A stretch of 64,000 nucleotides of DNA from assembly GCF_900102075.1 (NCBI RefSeq), contig NZ_FNAV01000012.1, positions 124,001-188,000 of the forward strand, read 5' to 3'. Below the pieces are notes generated by a model. That model had not been told where the DNA came from. It did no database searches and saw nothing but the letters and a program-made list of their open reading frames with translations. Source of the DNA: Salipiger thiooxidans. GTDB taxonomy: Bacteria; Pseudomonadota; Alphaproteobacteria; Rhodobacterales; Rhodobacteraceae. Both the position numbers and the translations under genes were made by a program. Positions 1 to 8,883 of this stretch are shown in pieces; the first letter of the stretch is position 1; every line of letters starts with the position of its first letter.

Positions 1-157
1 TCGCTTGCGGGTGCAGCAGGTCGCCGGCGGCGTTCAGGACCTCGGCCCGGCGACCGGTGATGGTGACGGCAGCGCCGGCACCGGCGAGCGCGCGCGCGAT
101 GGCGAGACCGATGCCGGTGCCTCCGCCGGTGACGAGCGCGTGTTTTCCTTCGAGCAT
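1..157 (-). CDS. Short-chain dehydrogenase/reductase, N-terminal fragment (runs off left edge)
   Basis: Only the first 52 or so residues are in the window; the gene continues beyond base 1. The translation opens with a beta strand followed by TGGGTGIG, the glycine-rich cofactor loop of classical short-chain dehydrogenases. After the next helix comes a strand ending in TGRR, where the arginines suggest NADP(H) preference. The ATG at 155-157 is preceded by a good ribosome binding site (AAGGAAAGG on the minus strand). The substrate cannot be read from this fragment. It diverges from the metallo-beta-lactamase-fold gene that starts at 284, so the 126-nt gap must hold both promoters. Confidence 0.85.
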   Translation of the reverse strand, partial: MLEGKHALVTGGGTGIGLAIARALAGAGAAVTITGRRAEVLNAAGDLLHPQA

Positions 158-283
158 GCCGACCCTTTCCTTCCGGCAGAACCTGCCGCGCTTTCGCGTC
201 GCAGGCAAGCGGACGCTTCGTGCTGGACAGATGAATTCATGGGTGTGAATGTGTGGGCGGATGCTGTCGAGGGAGGGACAGGG

Positions 284-1231
284 ATGTGGAAACAGGCGAC
301 GATTGCGGCGGTGCTGGCGGCGGGGCCGGCGGTCGGGCACGAGGATATTGCGGATCAGTACCCGCAGTCCGAGCTTTACGACAAGCCGGTCGAGGTCATC
401 CCGCATGTCTGGAGTGCCATCGGCGCCACCGCGCCTCCGACCTACGAGAACAGCGGCCATAACAACAACCTGAGCTTCATCGAGACCGGCGACGGGGTGA
501 TCGTGATCAACGGCGGCGCCTCGGCCCGGCTGGCGGCGGCGCTGCATGACGAGATCCGCGCGGTCACCGACCAGCCGGTGAAGCTGGTGATCAACGAAAA
601 CGGGCAGGGGCACGCCATGCTCGGGAATTCCTACTGGGCGGATCAGGGCGTCGACATCCTTGCCCACGAGGACGCCATCGCGGTCTTCGAGAAGGACGGC
701 GATTTCATCCTGCAGGGCATGCAGGGCTACAACCGGGACAAGGCCGAGGGCACGCGGGTGGCGGTGCCGAACCGGTCGTTCTCGGACCGCGAGGTCATCG
801 AGATGGGCGACGTGACGGTCGAGGTGCTGCACCTCGGCCCCGCCCACGATCCGGGCGACACGCAGGTGTGGATCCCGCAATGGGGGATCGTGATCGCGGG
901 CGACATCGCCTTTCACGAGCGCATGCCGCCGATCTTCGCCGAGACCTGCACGAGCTGCTGGATCGAGACCTTCGACGGACCGTTCACCGGTCTCGGCGCG
1001 ACCTACGTGATCCCCGGCCACGGGCACCCGACGAACATGGCGCAGGTGACCCGCTACACCTCGGACTACCTCAAGGACATCCGGGCCAAGATCGGCGAGC
1101 ACATCGACGCGGGCGGGGACCTGGCCGGGGCCTTCTACGTGGACCAGTCGCGATGGTCGCGGCTCGACACCTTCGAGGAGCTGGCAACCAAGAACGCGGG
1201 CCGGGTCTTCGAGGAGATGGAGTGGGAGTGA
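284..1231 (+). CDS. Exported metallo-beta-lactamase-fold protein with atypical active site
   Basis: 315 residues. An open frame extends further upstream, but ATG 284 has a GAGGGAGGG ribosome site and begins a signal-like segment (Met-Trp-Lys, then an Ala/Leu/Val-rich core to about residue 18), so a periplasmic location is likely. The fold is recognised from the order of its loops: an ETGDGVIVINGG strand-turn near residue 67, HLGPAHDPGDTQVW (motif 3 histidine), AGDIAFHE (motif 4 aspartate) and VIPGHGHPT (motif 5 histidine). The HxHxDH metal site that should follow VKLVI near residue 104 reads N-E-N-G-Q-G-H instead, so most first-site zinc ligands are missing. It may be a divergent hydrolase of the quinoprotein-relay/SoxH-like type or a non-catalytic relative. 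Substrate unknown. Confidence 0.75.
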   Translation: MWKQATIAAVLAAGPAVGHEDIADQYPQSELYDKPVEVIPHVWSAIGATAPPTYENSGHNNNLSFIETGDGVIVINGGASARLAAALHDEIRAVTDQPVKLVINENGQGHAMLGNSYWADQGVDILAHEDAIAVFEKDGDFILQGMQGYNRDKAEGTRVAVPNRSFSDREVIEMGDVTVEVLHLGPAHDPGDTQVWIPQWGIVIAGDIAFHERMPPIFAETCTSCWIETFDGPFTGLGATYVIPGHGHPTNMAQVTRYTSDYLKDIRAKIGEHIDAGGDLAGAFYVDQSRWSRLDTFEELATKNAGRVFEEMEWE

Positions 1232-1373
1232 GCCACCGGCCCGCGCGTCGCGCGGGGGCCATCGGGGACGCGGCGTCGTGTCCCGGGCGGGCGCGGCTCT
1301 CTTGACCGCGCCGGCGCTTTGCCCCTTGCTGTCGTGACACCTGTTGCAACCTGCGGGAGCACGACCCTTCGCC

Positions 1374-1826
1374 ATGCGCAAACTGATCGACCTTCCCAAG
1401 GCCTGGCTGGCCGGCATGCTTCTGGTCGCGTGGTGGCAAGGCCGTTACCACCCGATGGGGCTGAGCTTCGGTACGGTCTGGGCCGATCTGCTGGGCGGTT
1501 TGCTGGTGGGCGGCGGGCTTCTGTTCATCGCGCTGGCGGTGGCGGAGATGCGCCGGGCGCGGACCACGGTGATGCCGAATGAAGAGGCCTCTCAGCTGGT
1601 GACGGGAAGCGTGTTCAAGCTGTCACGGAACCCCATCTACGTTGGCGATGCGATGATCCTGCTGGGGCTGATCCTATATTGGGATGCCGTTCCCTCGCTC
1701 GTGCTGCTTCCGATCTTTGTCTGGGTTGTGGAGAAGCGCTTTGTCGAGAAGGAAGAGAAGATGTTGCGCCGAAAGTTTCTTGCGCAGTATGCGAAGTATG
1801 CGCAACAAACGAGAAGATGGCTTTAA
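1374..1826 (+). CDS. Isoprenylcysteine carboxyl methyltransferase-like (phospholipid methyltransferase family) membrane protein
   Basis: 150 residues from ATG 1374; a TTG 30 nt upstream is in frame but less likely. Three to four hydrophobic helices are followed by the family signature SRNPIYVGD near residue 82. The C-terminal amphipathic part (VEKRFVEKEEKMLRRKF, then YAKYAQQTRRW) matches the usual ExxFxxEYxxYxxxVxRW ending of ICMT/PEMT-like bacterial enzymes. Such proteins transfer a methyl group from S-adenosylmethionine to a lipid or a prenylated or small-thiol substrate in the inner membrane. The bacterial substrate is usually unknown and cannot be inferred here. It stands alone between the MBL-fold gene and pntA. 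Confidence 0.75.
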   Translation: MRKLIDLPKAWLAGMLLVAWWQGRYHPMGLSFGTVWADLLGGLLVGGGLLFIALAVAEMRRARTTVMPNEEASQLVTGSVFKLSRNPIYVGDAMILLGLILYWDAVPSLVLLPIFVWVVEKRFVEKEEKMLRRKFLAQYAKYAQQTRRWL

Positions 1827-1869
1827 TTTCGCCACGGGTTGTGATTAACCGGCGCGATGCGATTGTGAG

Positions 1870-1896
1870 CACCGGGTCCGGACGCTAGACCCGGTG
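1870..1896 (+). terminator. Perfect 9-bp inverted repeat between the ICMT-like gene and pntA
   Basis: CACCGGGTC (1870-1878) and GACCCGGTG (1888-1896) form a perfect stem with a 9-nt loop, 64 nt before the pntA start. No T-run follows, so this is not a canonical intrinsic terminator. It may be a weak terminator of the upstream gene or a structured element in the pntA leader. Confidence 0.45.
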
Positions 1897-1960
1897 TCAG
1901 CCGGCGTGTGCCGTAACGTAACTGATCAATGGCTCAAAAGGACCAAGGGGGGCTACAAAC

Positions 1961-3538
1961 GTGAAGATAGGAACGCCAAAGGAGATTGCCGAGGGCGAGA
2001 ACCGGGTCGCGATGACTCCGGATTCGGCCAAGGCTCTCCAGAAACTGGGGTACGACTGCCTCGTGGAGGCCGGCGCCGGCGTGAAGGCCGGGTTTGCCGA
2101 CAGCGTCTACGAAGAGGCGGGCGTGACCGTGGTGGACGGGGCCGAGGCGCTCTGGGCGCAGGCGGACGTCATCGCCAAGGTGCGCATCCCCACGACGGAA
2201 GAGCTCGAGCGGCTGACGCCCGAGAAGACCCTCATCACCTTCTTCAACCCGGGCGGCAACACCGAGGGGCTGGAGCTGGCGAAGGCGAAGGGCGCCAACG
2301 TCATCGCCATGGAAATGGTGCCGCGGATCAGCCGCGCGCAGAAGATGGACGCACTGTCGTCGATGGCAAACATCGCGGGCTACCGCGCGGTGATCGAGGC
2401 GGGCAACAACTTCGGCCGCTTCTTCACCGGCCAGGTGACCGCCGCGGGCAAGGTGCCGCCGGCCAAGGTGCTGGTGGTGGGCGCGGGCGTCGCGGGTCTT
2501 GCCGCGATCGGCACCTCGACCTCGCTCGGCGCCATCACCTATGCCTTCGACGTGCGGCCCGAAGTGGCTGAGCAGGTCGAGTCGATGGGGGCGGAGTTCG
2601 TCTACCTCGACTTCGAGGAAGAGCAGGTGGATGGTGCGGCCACCGGCGGTTACGCCGCGGTGTCCTCGCCCGAATTCCGTGAGGCCCAGCTTGCCAAGTT
2701 CCGCGAGCTCGCGCCCGAGGTGGACATCGTCATCACCACGGCGCTGATCCCCAACCGCGAAGCGCCGAAGCTGTGGCTCGCGGACATGGTCGCGGCGATG
2801 AAGCCGGGCTCGGTGATCGTCGACCTCGCCGCCGAGCGTGGCGGCAACGTCGAGGGCACGGTCAAGGACGAGAAGGTCGTGACCGAGAACGGCGTGACCA
2901 TCGTCGGCTACACCGACTTCCCGTCGCGCATGGCGACCCAGTCGTCGACGCTCTACGCCACCAACATCCGTCACATGATGACCGACCTGACGCCCGGCAA
3001 GACCGACGGGCAGGTCGTGCACAACATGGAAGACGACGTGATCCGCGGCGCCACCGTGGCCTACCAGGGCGAGATCACCTTCCCGCCGCCGCCGCCCAAG
3101 ACCAAGGCGATCGCGGCGCAGAAGCCCAAGGAGAAGGCGCCCGAGCTGACGCCGGAAGAGAAGCGCGCGGCCGAGGTCGCGGCCTTCAAGGCGCAGACCA
3201 AACAGCAGGTCACCCTGCTGGGCGTGGGCGGCGTGCTGCTGCTGGCGGTGGGCCTCGTGGCACCCGCGAGCTTCATGCAGCACTTCATCGTCTTCGTGCT
3301 GTCGGTCTTCGTGGGCTTCCAGGTGATCTGGAACGTCAGCCATTCGCTGCACACCCCGCTGATGGCCGTCACCAACGCGATCTCGTCGATCATCATCCTC
3401 GGCGCGCTGATGCAGATCGGCTCGGGCTCGTGGCTGGTGATCATCCTCGCCGCGCTGTCGGTGTTCATGGCGGGAATCAACATCTTCGGCGGCTTCATGG
3501 TGACGCGGCGCATGCTCGCCATGTTCCAGAAGTCGTAA
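1961..3538 (+). CDS. pntA: NAD(P) transhydrogenase subunit alpha
   Basis: 525 residues, the normal length for a fused alpha subunit. The GTG start at 1961 has an AAGGGGGG ribosome site 9 nt upstream. With PntB it forms the proton-translocating transhydrogenase of the inner membrane, which moves hydride from NADH to NADP+ using the proton gradient and so supplies NADPH. The N-terminal alanine-dehydrogenase/PNT fold starts [20 protein letters not shown]. The RISRAQ mobile-loop region is at 122-127 and the NAD-binding GAGVAG at 174-179. A proline- and lysine-rich linker near 375-400 leads to three or four C-terminal membrane helices (about 413-515). pntB follows 15 nt downstream, so the two genes are an operon. 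Confidence 0.97.
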   Translation: MKIGTPKEIAEGENRVAMTPDSAKALQKLGYDCLVEAGAGVKAGFADSVYEEAGVTVVDGAEALWAQADVIAKVRIPTTEELERLTPEKTLITFFNPGGNTEGLELAKAKGANVIAMEMVPRISRAQKMDALSSMANIAGYRAVIEAGNNFGRFFTGQVTAAGKVPPAKVLVVGAGVAGLAAIGTSTSLGAITYAFDVRPEVAEQVESMGAEFVYLDFEEEQVDGAATGGYAAVSSPEFREAQLAKFRELAPEVDIVITTALIPNREAPKLWLADMVAAMKPGSVIVDLAAERGGNVEGTVKDEKVVTENGVTIVGYTDFPSRMATQSSTLYATNIRHMMTDLTPGKTDGQVVHNMEDDVIRGATVAYQGEITFPPPPPKTKAIAAQKPKEKAPELTPEEKRAAEVAAFKAQTKQQVTLLGVGGVLLLAVGLVAPASFMQHFIVFVLSVFVGFQVIWNVSHSLHTPLMAVTNAISSIIILGALMQIGSGSWLVIILAALSVFMAGINIFGGFMVTRRMLAMFQKS

Positions 3539-3553
3539 GGAGGGGAAAGAACC

Positions 3554-4975
3554 ATGGAATTCGGATTCACCACCGCGGCCTATGTGGTCGCAGCGGTCCT
3601 CTTCATCCTCTCGCTCGGCGGCCTCTCGGGGCAGGAAAGCGCCAAGCGGGCGGTGTGGTACGGCATCTTCGGCATGGCGCTGGCGGTGTTCGCGACGCTC
3701 ATCGGCCCTGGAACGGGCCTGTGGCTGCTGTCGATCATCCTGATCGCGGCGGGCGGCATCATCGGCATGTACGTGGCCAAGAAGGTCGAGATGACCGAGA
3801 TGCCGCAGCTGGTCGCGGCGATGCACTCGCTCGTCGGTCTGGCGGCGGTCTTCGTGGGCTACAACGCGCATTTCACCATGAAGGCGGTGACGAGCGGTCA
3901 TGACCCGCACGGCACCTTCGCCGAGCTCGTCGCCCACAAGACCTCGGTCGAGCTGTCGATCCTGTCGGTCGAGCTGTTCCTCGGTGTCTTCATCGGGGCG
4001 GTGACCTTCACCGGCTCGGTGATCGCCTACGGCAAGCTCGCGGGCAAGGTGACCTCGAAGGCCGAGAAGCTGCCGGGCGGGCACATCCTGAACGCGAGCG
4101 CCGCGGCGATCTCGGTGCTGGCGCTGTTCTGGTACATGGGCACCGGCGGCTTCTTCCCGCTGTTCCTGATGACGGTCTGCGCGCTGTTCATCGGCTACCA
4201 CCTGATCATGGGCATCGGCGGCGCCGACATGCCGGTGGTGGTGTCGATGCTGAACAGCTACTCGGGCTGGGCGGCGGCGGCCATCGGCTTCAGCCTCGGC
4301 AACGACCTGCTGATCGTGGTCGGCGCGCTGGTGGGCTCCTCCGGTGCGATCCTGTCCTACATCATGTGCAAGGCGATGAACCGGTCCTTCGTCTCGGTGA
4401 TCCTCGGCGGCTTCGGCAGCACGGGAGGCCCCGCGATGGAGGTCGAGGGCGAGCAGATCGCCATCGACGCCGACGGCGTGGCCGGTGCGCTCGAGGATGC
4501 GGACAGCATCATCATCGTGCCGGGCTACGGCATGGCGGTGGCGCAGGCGCAGCAGAACGTGGCCGAACTGACCCGGCGCCTGCGGGCCAAGGGCAAGGAA
4601 GTGCGTTTCGCGATCCACCCCGTGGCGGGCCGTCTGCCGGGGCACATGAACGTGCTGCTGGCCGAGGCCAAGGTGCCCTACGACATCGTGCTCGAGATGG
4701 ACGAGATCAACGAGGACTTCCCGGAAACGGACGTGGTCATCGTGATCGGCTCGAACGACATCGTGAACCCCGCCGCACAGGAGGACCCGAACTCGCCGAT
4801 CGCGGGGATGCCGGTTCTCGAGGTGTGGAAGGCCAAGCAGGTCTTCGTCTCCAAGCGCGGCCAGGGCACGGGCTACTCGGGCATCGAGAACCCGCTGTTC
4901 TACAAGGACAACACCCGCATGTTCTACGGCGACGCCAAAGCCTCCGTGGGTGAGCTGCTCAACCGCATCAGCTGA
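3554..4975 (+). CDS. pntB: NAD(P) transhydrogenase subunit beta
   Basis: 473 residues; ATG 3554 has an AAGGAGGGG ribosome site. This is the partner of PntA. The N-terminal two thirds is a bundle of hydrophobic helices forming the proton channel. The C-terminal domain III binds NADP(H) and contains the characteristic [13 protein letters not shown] turn (about residue 318), followed by [23 protein letters not shown] and [14 protein letters not shown]. These are near-invariant PntB motifs that make the call secure. A strong terminator at 5017-5050 closes the pntAB operon before the gene transfer agent cluster. Confidence 0.97.
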   Translation: MEFGFTTAAYVVAAVLFILSLGGLSGQESAKRAVWYGIFGMALAVFATLIGPGTGLWLLSIILIAAGGIIGMYVAKKVEMTEMPQLVAAMHSLVGLAAVFVGYNAHFTMKAVTSGHDPHGTFAELVAHKTSVELSILSVELFLGVFIGAVTFTGSVIAYGKLAGKVTSKAEKLPGGHILNASAAAISVLALFWYMGTGGFFPLFLMTVCALFIGYHLIMGIGGADMPVVVSMLNSYSGWAAAAIGFSLGNDLLIVVGALVGSSGAILSYIMCKAMNRSFVSVILGGFGSTGGPAMEVEGEQIAIDADGVAGALEDADSIIIVPGYGMAVAQAQQNVAELTRRLRAKGKEVRFAIHPVAGRLPGHMNVLLAEAKVPYDIVLEMDEINEDFPETDVVIVIGSNDIVNPAAQEDPNSPIAGMPVLEVWKAKQVFVSKRGQGTGYSGIENPLFYKDNTRMFYGDAKASVGELLNRIS

Positions 4976-5016
4976 GCGGACGCAGGGAAATGGACGGGCC
5001 CCAGGGCCCGTCCGCA

Positions 5017-5050
5017 GGGCGCGACACCGATGGGTGCCGCGCCCTTTTTT
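5017..5050 (+). terminator. Rho-independent terminator of pntAB
   Basis: A 12-bp stem with one A/C mismatch (5017-5028 with 5033-5044), a 4-nt loop and six T at 5045-5050. A second perfect GACGGGCCC/GGGCCCGTC palindrome sits just upstream (about 4993-5012). Confidence 0.9.
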
Positions 5051-5140
5051 GTGCCGGGAACATGTCGGGAACGCACGGTGGAAACGAGATTTTCGTATTT
5101 ATTAACAGTCGTTTATGAAGCATGCGTTCGGTGCTCGGAT

Positions 5141-5169
5141 TTGACTTGAAGGGCTGCAGGGCGTAGCCT
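5141..5169 (+). promoter_or_regulatory. Candidate promoter of the gene transfer agent cluster (sigma-70-like)
   Basis: TTGACT (5141-5146) and TAGCCT (5164-5169) are separated by exactly 17 nt. The predicted start near 5176 gives a 120-nt leader to g1. It is the only good hexamer pair in the 323-nt gap between pntB and the cluster (4976-5298). The rest of that gap holds the pntB terminator and an AT-rich stretch at 5090-5118. In Rhodobacter capsulatus this promoter region is controlled by the GTA activator GafA, but I cannot recognise a binding site here. Confidence 0.45.
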
Positions 5170-5298
5170 TTCCTCATGCTGGACAGATCGGGCGGACGGC
5201 CCCCGGGAACAGGCACCCGGAGGTACGACAACAAAAAAGGCCCCTGATCGGCCCCGCTGCCTCGGGCGGAGAACCTACAGGCAAGAAAGGTATCGAGC

Positions 5299-5640
5299 AT
5301 GATCCTCATCCACCTCGAAGAGGAAATGTCGCGTCTCGAAGACGAGCGTGACGAGATCGTCGGCGTTCTCAAGGAACTCGGCGAGGAAATCAGACGCCTC
5401 AAGGCGCAGATCGAGGACGGGGAGGGAGTTTCGAAGACGGAGACGGGCAAGCTGATGAGCGACGTGCGCTACTGGATGCGCGCGTCGCATGAAACGGAGG
5501 CTCAGATCGCCAATGTCAGACGAAAACAGAAAGGACTCGCCGGGGACTGGGCTCTCGATCTCGAACGCGCACGCGATGAGATCGGGTGCCGCATGGCTCG
5601 CCTCCGCCGGTGCTGCGGTGCGGGACGACTTCCTGAATGA
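5299..5640 (+). CDS. GTA small terminase subunit (g1)
   Basis: 113 residues, ATG 5299. The first 45 residues are a charged, heptad-like helix (LEEEMSRLEDERDEIVGVLK onward), followed by a DVRYWMRASHETEAQI segment. Position, size and helical character match g1 of RcGTA, a small terminase that recognises DNA for packaging without sequence specificity and oligomerises as a ring on the large subunit. The frame overlaps the start of the large terminase gene by about 128 nt, an unusually long overlap for the cluster. The last 40 residues are therefore dual-coded and compositionally biased (Arg/Cys-rich end), so the true functional end could be less conserved. Function is assigned mainly from synteny. 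Confidence 0.75.
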   Translation: MILIHLEEEMSRLEDERDEIVGVLKELGEEIRRLKAQIEDGEGVSKTETGKLMSDVRYWMRASHETEAQIANVRRKQKGLAGDWALDLERARDEIGCRMARLRRCCGAGRLPE

Positions 5641-6922
5641 GCTGACCGAGGGGGAGTGCCTGGCACTCCCCTTTCTCTTCGAGTTCTGGGCGATGGAGCA
5701 CCAGCTGCCACCCGGGGGAGACTGGCGCTCGTGGGTCATCATGGGCGGTCGTGGCGCGGGCAAGACCCGGGCCGGGGCCGAATGGGTGCGCGCCTGCGTC
5801 GAGGGCGCGATGCCGCTGTCGCCGGGGCGCTGCAAGCGCGTGGCGCTGATCGGCGAGACCATGGACCAGGTGCGCGAGGTGATGGTGTTCGGCGAGAGCG
5901 GCATCATGAACTGTTCGCCGCCCGACCGCCGGCCCGAGTGGCAGGCAACGCGGCGCTGTCTCGTGTGGCCCAACGGAGCCGAGGCCATGGTGTTCTCGGC
6001 CCACGATCCCGAGGGGCTGCGCGGCCCGCAGTTCGATGCGGCCTGGGTCGACGAACTGGCGAAATGGAAGAAGGCGCGCGAGACCTGGGACATGCTGCAG
6101 TTCGCGCTGCGGCTCGGGGAGCACCCGCAGGTCTGCGTCACCACGACCCCGCGCAACGTGGGCATCCTGAAGGAGCTGCTGGACCTGCCGTCAACCGTGG
6201 TAACCCGGGCGAAGACCGAGGCCAACCGCGCCAACCTCGCCGAGAGCTTCCTCGAGGAGGTGCGGGCGCGCTACGGCAATTCGCGGCTGGCGCGGCAGGA
6301 GCTGGACGGCCTCCTCGTGACGGACGTGGACGGCGCGCTCTGGACCGGCGAGACGCTCGATCGGGCGCAGGCGCTGGCCCCGCCGGCGACGTTCGACCGG
6401 ATCGTGGTCGCGGTGGATCCGCCCGCGGGCGACGGCAAGGCCTCGGACGCCTGCGGTATCGTGGTGGCGGGCGTGGTCTGCGAGGGACCGCCGCAGGCGT
6501 GGCGGGCCTGGGTGCTCGAGGATGCCTCGGTGCAGGGCGTGTCACCCACCGGCTGGGCGCAGGCGGCGGCGGCGGCCTACGAGCGCTGGCAGGCGGACCG
6601 GGTCGTGGCCGAGGTCAACCAGGGCGGCGCGATGGTCGAGACCGTGCTGCGGCAGGTCTCGCCGCAGGTGCCCCTGCGCAGGGTCCACGCCACGCGCGGC
6701 AAGGCGGCGCGGGCAGAGCCCGTCGCGGCGCTTTACGAGCAGGGCCGGATCGGCCACGCGGCGGGGCTTGCCGGGCTCGAGGAGCAGATGGGGCTGATGA
6801 CTTCGGCGGGCTACCAGGGGCAGGGCTCGCCCGACCGGGTGGACGCGCTGGTCTGGGCACTGACCGAGCTGGTCGTGGCGCCGATGGACAGCTGGAAGCG
6901 GCCGCAGCTGCGGGTGATCTGA
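5513..6922 (+). CDS. GTA large terminase, DNA-packaging ATPase/nuclease (g2)
   Basis: 469 residues from ATG 5513 (ACGGAGG 12 nt upstream); an in-frame ATG at 5489 would add eight residues. This is the motor that threads DNA into the prohead and cuts it at headful. Walker A is GGRGAGKT at 78-85 and Walker B is AAWVDE at 176-181. The C-terminal RNase H-like nuclease is marked by VVAVDPPAGDGK (Asp302), VVAEVNQGGAMVE and SPDRVDALVWALTEL. Length and motif order fit the Terminase_6/GTA TerL family. A 49-nt gap and then an antisense GNAT gene separate it from the portal gene, so transcription to g3 must cross the antisense insert or restart. Confidence 0.93.
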   Translation: MSDENRKDSPGTGLSISNAHAMRSGAAWLASAGAAVRDDFLNELTEGECLALPFLFEFWAMEHQLPPGGDWRSWVIMGGRGAGKTRAGAEWVRACVEGAMPLSPGRCKRVALIGETMDQVREVMVFGESGIMNCSPPDRRPEWQATRRCLVWPNGAEAMVFSAHDPEGLRGPQFDAAWVDELAKWKKARETWDMLQFALRLGEHPQVCVTTTPRNVGILKELLDLPSTVVTRAKTEANRANLAESFLEEVRARYGNSRLARQELDGLLVTDVDGALWTGETLDRAQALAPPATFDRIVVAVDPPAGDGKASDACGIVVAGVVCEGPPQAWRAWVLEDASVQGVSPTGWAQAAAAAYERWQADRVVAEVNQGGAMVETVLRQVSPQVPLRRVHATRGKAARAEPVAALYEQGRIGHAAGLAGLEEQMGLMTSAGYQGQGSPDRVDALVWALTELVVAPMDSWKRPQLRVI

Positions 6923-6971
6923 ATCAAGAACGGGGTCTTCGCCGGTTGCGGGGGCCTCGTGCCGTGCCGCG

Positions 6972-7454
6972 TCAGAGCGGCTTGCGCATGACGTAGTTCC
7001 TCAGCGCCACGCCGCGGCGGACGACGCTCTGTTCGCGCACCAGCTCGAAGCCGTTGCGCTCGAAGAACGGGCGGGCGGCCTTGCTGACATCGGCGGTGAG
7101 CTTGGTGGCGCCGCTGGCCCTTGCGATCATCGTCAGCGACTCGAGCAGCGCGGTGCCGACACCGCTGCCGGCGGCGGAGGGGCGCACGAAGGCCAGGTCG
7201 ATGTGATCGGGTGCCACCAGCGTCATCAGCCCCACGGGCACGCCATTGCGCTCGGCCATCAGGCCGACCGACCCGCCGATCCGGTCGCGCCAGCGTTCCG
7301 GGTCGGGGCGGGGTCCGGCCCAGGCGCGGCGCTCTTCCTCGGAACAGTGGTTCGTTGTCCCGTTCATCACCGCGTCGACGAAGATCTCGGCCGCGACCTC
7401 GGCGTCTTTGGCAAGCAGGGGGCGCAGGTCGATGGTCGTCTTCGTCGTGGTCAT
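6972..7454 (-). CDS. GNAT family N-acetyltransferase, antisense inside the GTA cluster
   Basis: 160 residues. The open frame runs 62 codons further upstream, but ATG 7454 begins MTTTKTTIDLRPLLAKDAEV, a normal GNAT start. The acetyl-CoA signature is IDLAFVRPSAAGSGVGTALLESL, with the conserved V-R-P then G-x-G-x-G/A. It is followed by LTADVSKAARPFFERNGFELV, the usual strand-helix end. Substrate unknown (small molecule or N-terminal amine). It lies between g2 and g3 on the opposite strand, 49 nt after g2, and is not part of the virion set of RcGTA. It could be a cargo gene or an insertion carried neutrally; an effect on GTA expression is speculation. Confidence 0.88.
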   Translation of the reverse strand: MTTTKTTIDLRPLLAKDAEVAAEIFVDAVMNGTTNHCSEEERRAWAGPRPDPERWRDRIGGSVGLMAERNGVPVGLMTLVAPDHIDLAFVRPSAAGSGVGTALLESLTMIARASGATKLTADVSKAARPFFERNGFELVREQSVVRRGVALRNYVMRKPL

Positions 7455-7692
7455 TCGGGCAGTTCCGGGCAGTGAAGGGGAGGGGCTCGATTTGGTGGCG
7501 GAGCCTAACCCGGAGAAGGCTGGGCGAGCTAGAGCGTTCAGCGCATAGCTGCCTTTCGAGGCCACGTCGCAAGCGTTGCGCGATCCCCGAACGGTGCGGG
7601 CAGAGTGGCTTAATCTTCTGTTCCTAGGGTTCATCCTCAACGCGATGCGGGTCGGTGCGGCCCGGCGGGAACGGATGAAGGAGCATCAGGCG

Positions 7693-8883
7693 ATGGTACT
7701 CGATTTTCTGCGAAAGGGCCGTGACGCGGCACCGGAGCTGGAGGAGAAGGCCTCGGCCACCGGGCCGCTGGTGGCCTATGCCAATGCGGGCCGGGTGACC
7801 TGGACCGCGCGGGACACCGGCTCACTGACGCGCTTGGGTTTTGCCGGCAACCCGGTGGGGTTCCGCGCGGTGAAGCTGATCGCCGAGGCCGCCGCCGCGC
7901 TGCCGCTGGTGCTGCAGGACGAGGGCCAGCGCTACGGGCAGCACCCGATGCTTTCGCTGATCCACGAGCCCAACACGGCGCAGGGCAAGGCGGAACTCTT
8001 CGAGGCGCTCTACGGCCACTTGCTGCTCGCGGGCGATGCCTATGTCGAGGCGGTGGGGGCAGGGGCAGGACTGCCGACCGAGCTGCACGTGCTGCGCTCG
8101 GACCGGATGCGGGTGATCCCCGGGGCGGACGGCTGGCCGGTGGCCTACGACTACCTCGTGGACGGCCGCCGTCACCGCTTTGACGCGACGGGGCCGGTGT
8201 CGCCGGTCTGCCATGTGCGGGCCTTCCATCCGCAGGACGATCACTATGGCCTTTCCCCGATCCAGGCAGCGGCACAGGCGGTCGACGTGCACAACAGCGC
8301 GTCGCGCTGGTCGAAGGGGCTGCTGGACAACGCCGCGCGGCCCTCGGGCGCCATCGTCTGGACCGGCGGCGACGGGCAGGGCTCGATGAGCAACGACCAG
8401 TTCGAGCGGCTGCGCGACGAGATGGAGAGCCTGCACCAGGGGGCGCGCAATGCCGGGCGGCCGATGCTGCTGGAGGGTGGGCTCGACTGGAAACCGATGG
8501 GCTTCTCGCCTTCCGACATGGAGTTCCAGCAAACCAAGGAGGCCGCGGCGCGCGAGATCGCGGTGGCTTTCGGGGTGCCGCCGATGCTGCTGGGCATCCC
8601 CGGCGAGGCGACCTTCGCCAACTACCAGGAGGCGCACCGGGCGTTCTATCGCCTGACCGTGCTGCCGCTGGCGACGCGGGTGACGGCTGCGGTGGGGCGC
8701 TGGCTTTCGGCGCATCTGGGCGAGGAGGTCGAGCTGAAGCCCGACCTTGACCAGGTGCCGGCGCTCTCGGCTGAGCGTGACGCACAGTGGGCGCGGGTGG
8801 CGCAGGCCGATTTCCTGACCGCTGCCGAGAAGCGCCGCATGCTCGGCCTGCCGGACCTGCCGCAGGGTGAAGACGGTGAGTGA
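7693..8883 (+). CDS. GTA portal protein, HK97-type (g3)
   Basis: 396 residues. The open frame begins earlier, but ATG 7693 has an AAGGAG site 9 nt upstream and starts MVLDFLRKGRD. The portal is the dodecameric ring at the capsid vertex through which DNA enters and leaves, and onto which the terminase and then the connectors dock. Portal-family features include GFAGNPVGFRAVKLIAEAAAALPLVL, the LLLAGDAYVEAV strand, HVRAFHPQDDHYGLSPIQAA and the FGVPPMLLGIPGEATFANYQEA loop, all typical of HK97/GTA portals. It overlaps g3.5 by a few nucleotides. Confidence 0.95.
   Translation: MVLDFLRKGRDAAPELEEKASATGPLVAYANAGRVTWTARDTGSLTRLGFAGNPVGFRAVKLIAEAAAALPLVLQDEGQRYGQHPMLSLIHEPNTAQGKAELFEALYGHLLLAGDAYVEAVGAGAGLPTELHVLRSDRMRVIPGADGWPVAYDYLVDGRRHRFDATGPVSPVCHVRAFHPQDDHYGLSPIQAAAQAVDVHNSASRWSKGLLDNAARPSGAIVWTGGDGQGSMSNDQFERLRDEMESLHQGARNAGRPMLLEGGLDWKPMGFSPSDMEFQQTKEAAAREIAVAFGVPPMLLGIPGEATFANYQEAHRAFYRLTVLPLATRVTAAVGRWLSAHLGEEVELKPDLDQVPALSAERDAQWARVAQADFLTAAEKRRMLGLPDLPQGEDGE

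Noticed and set aside
1934-4645. Long minus-strand open frame opposite pntAB
   Set aside because: Histidine/arginine-rich low-complexity translation; shadow of pntA and pntB.
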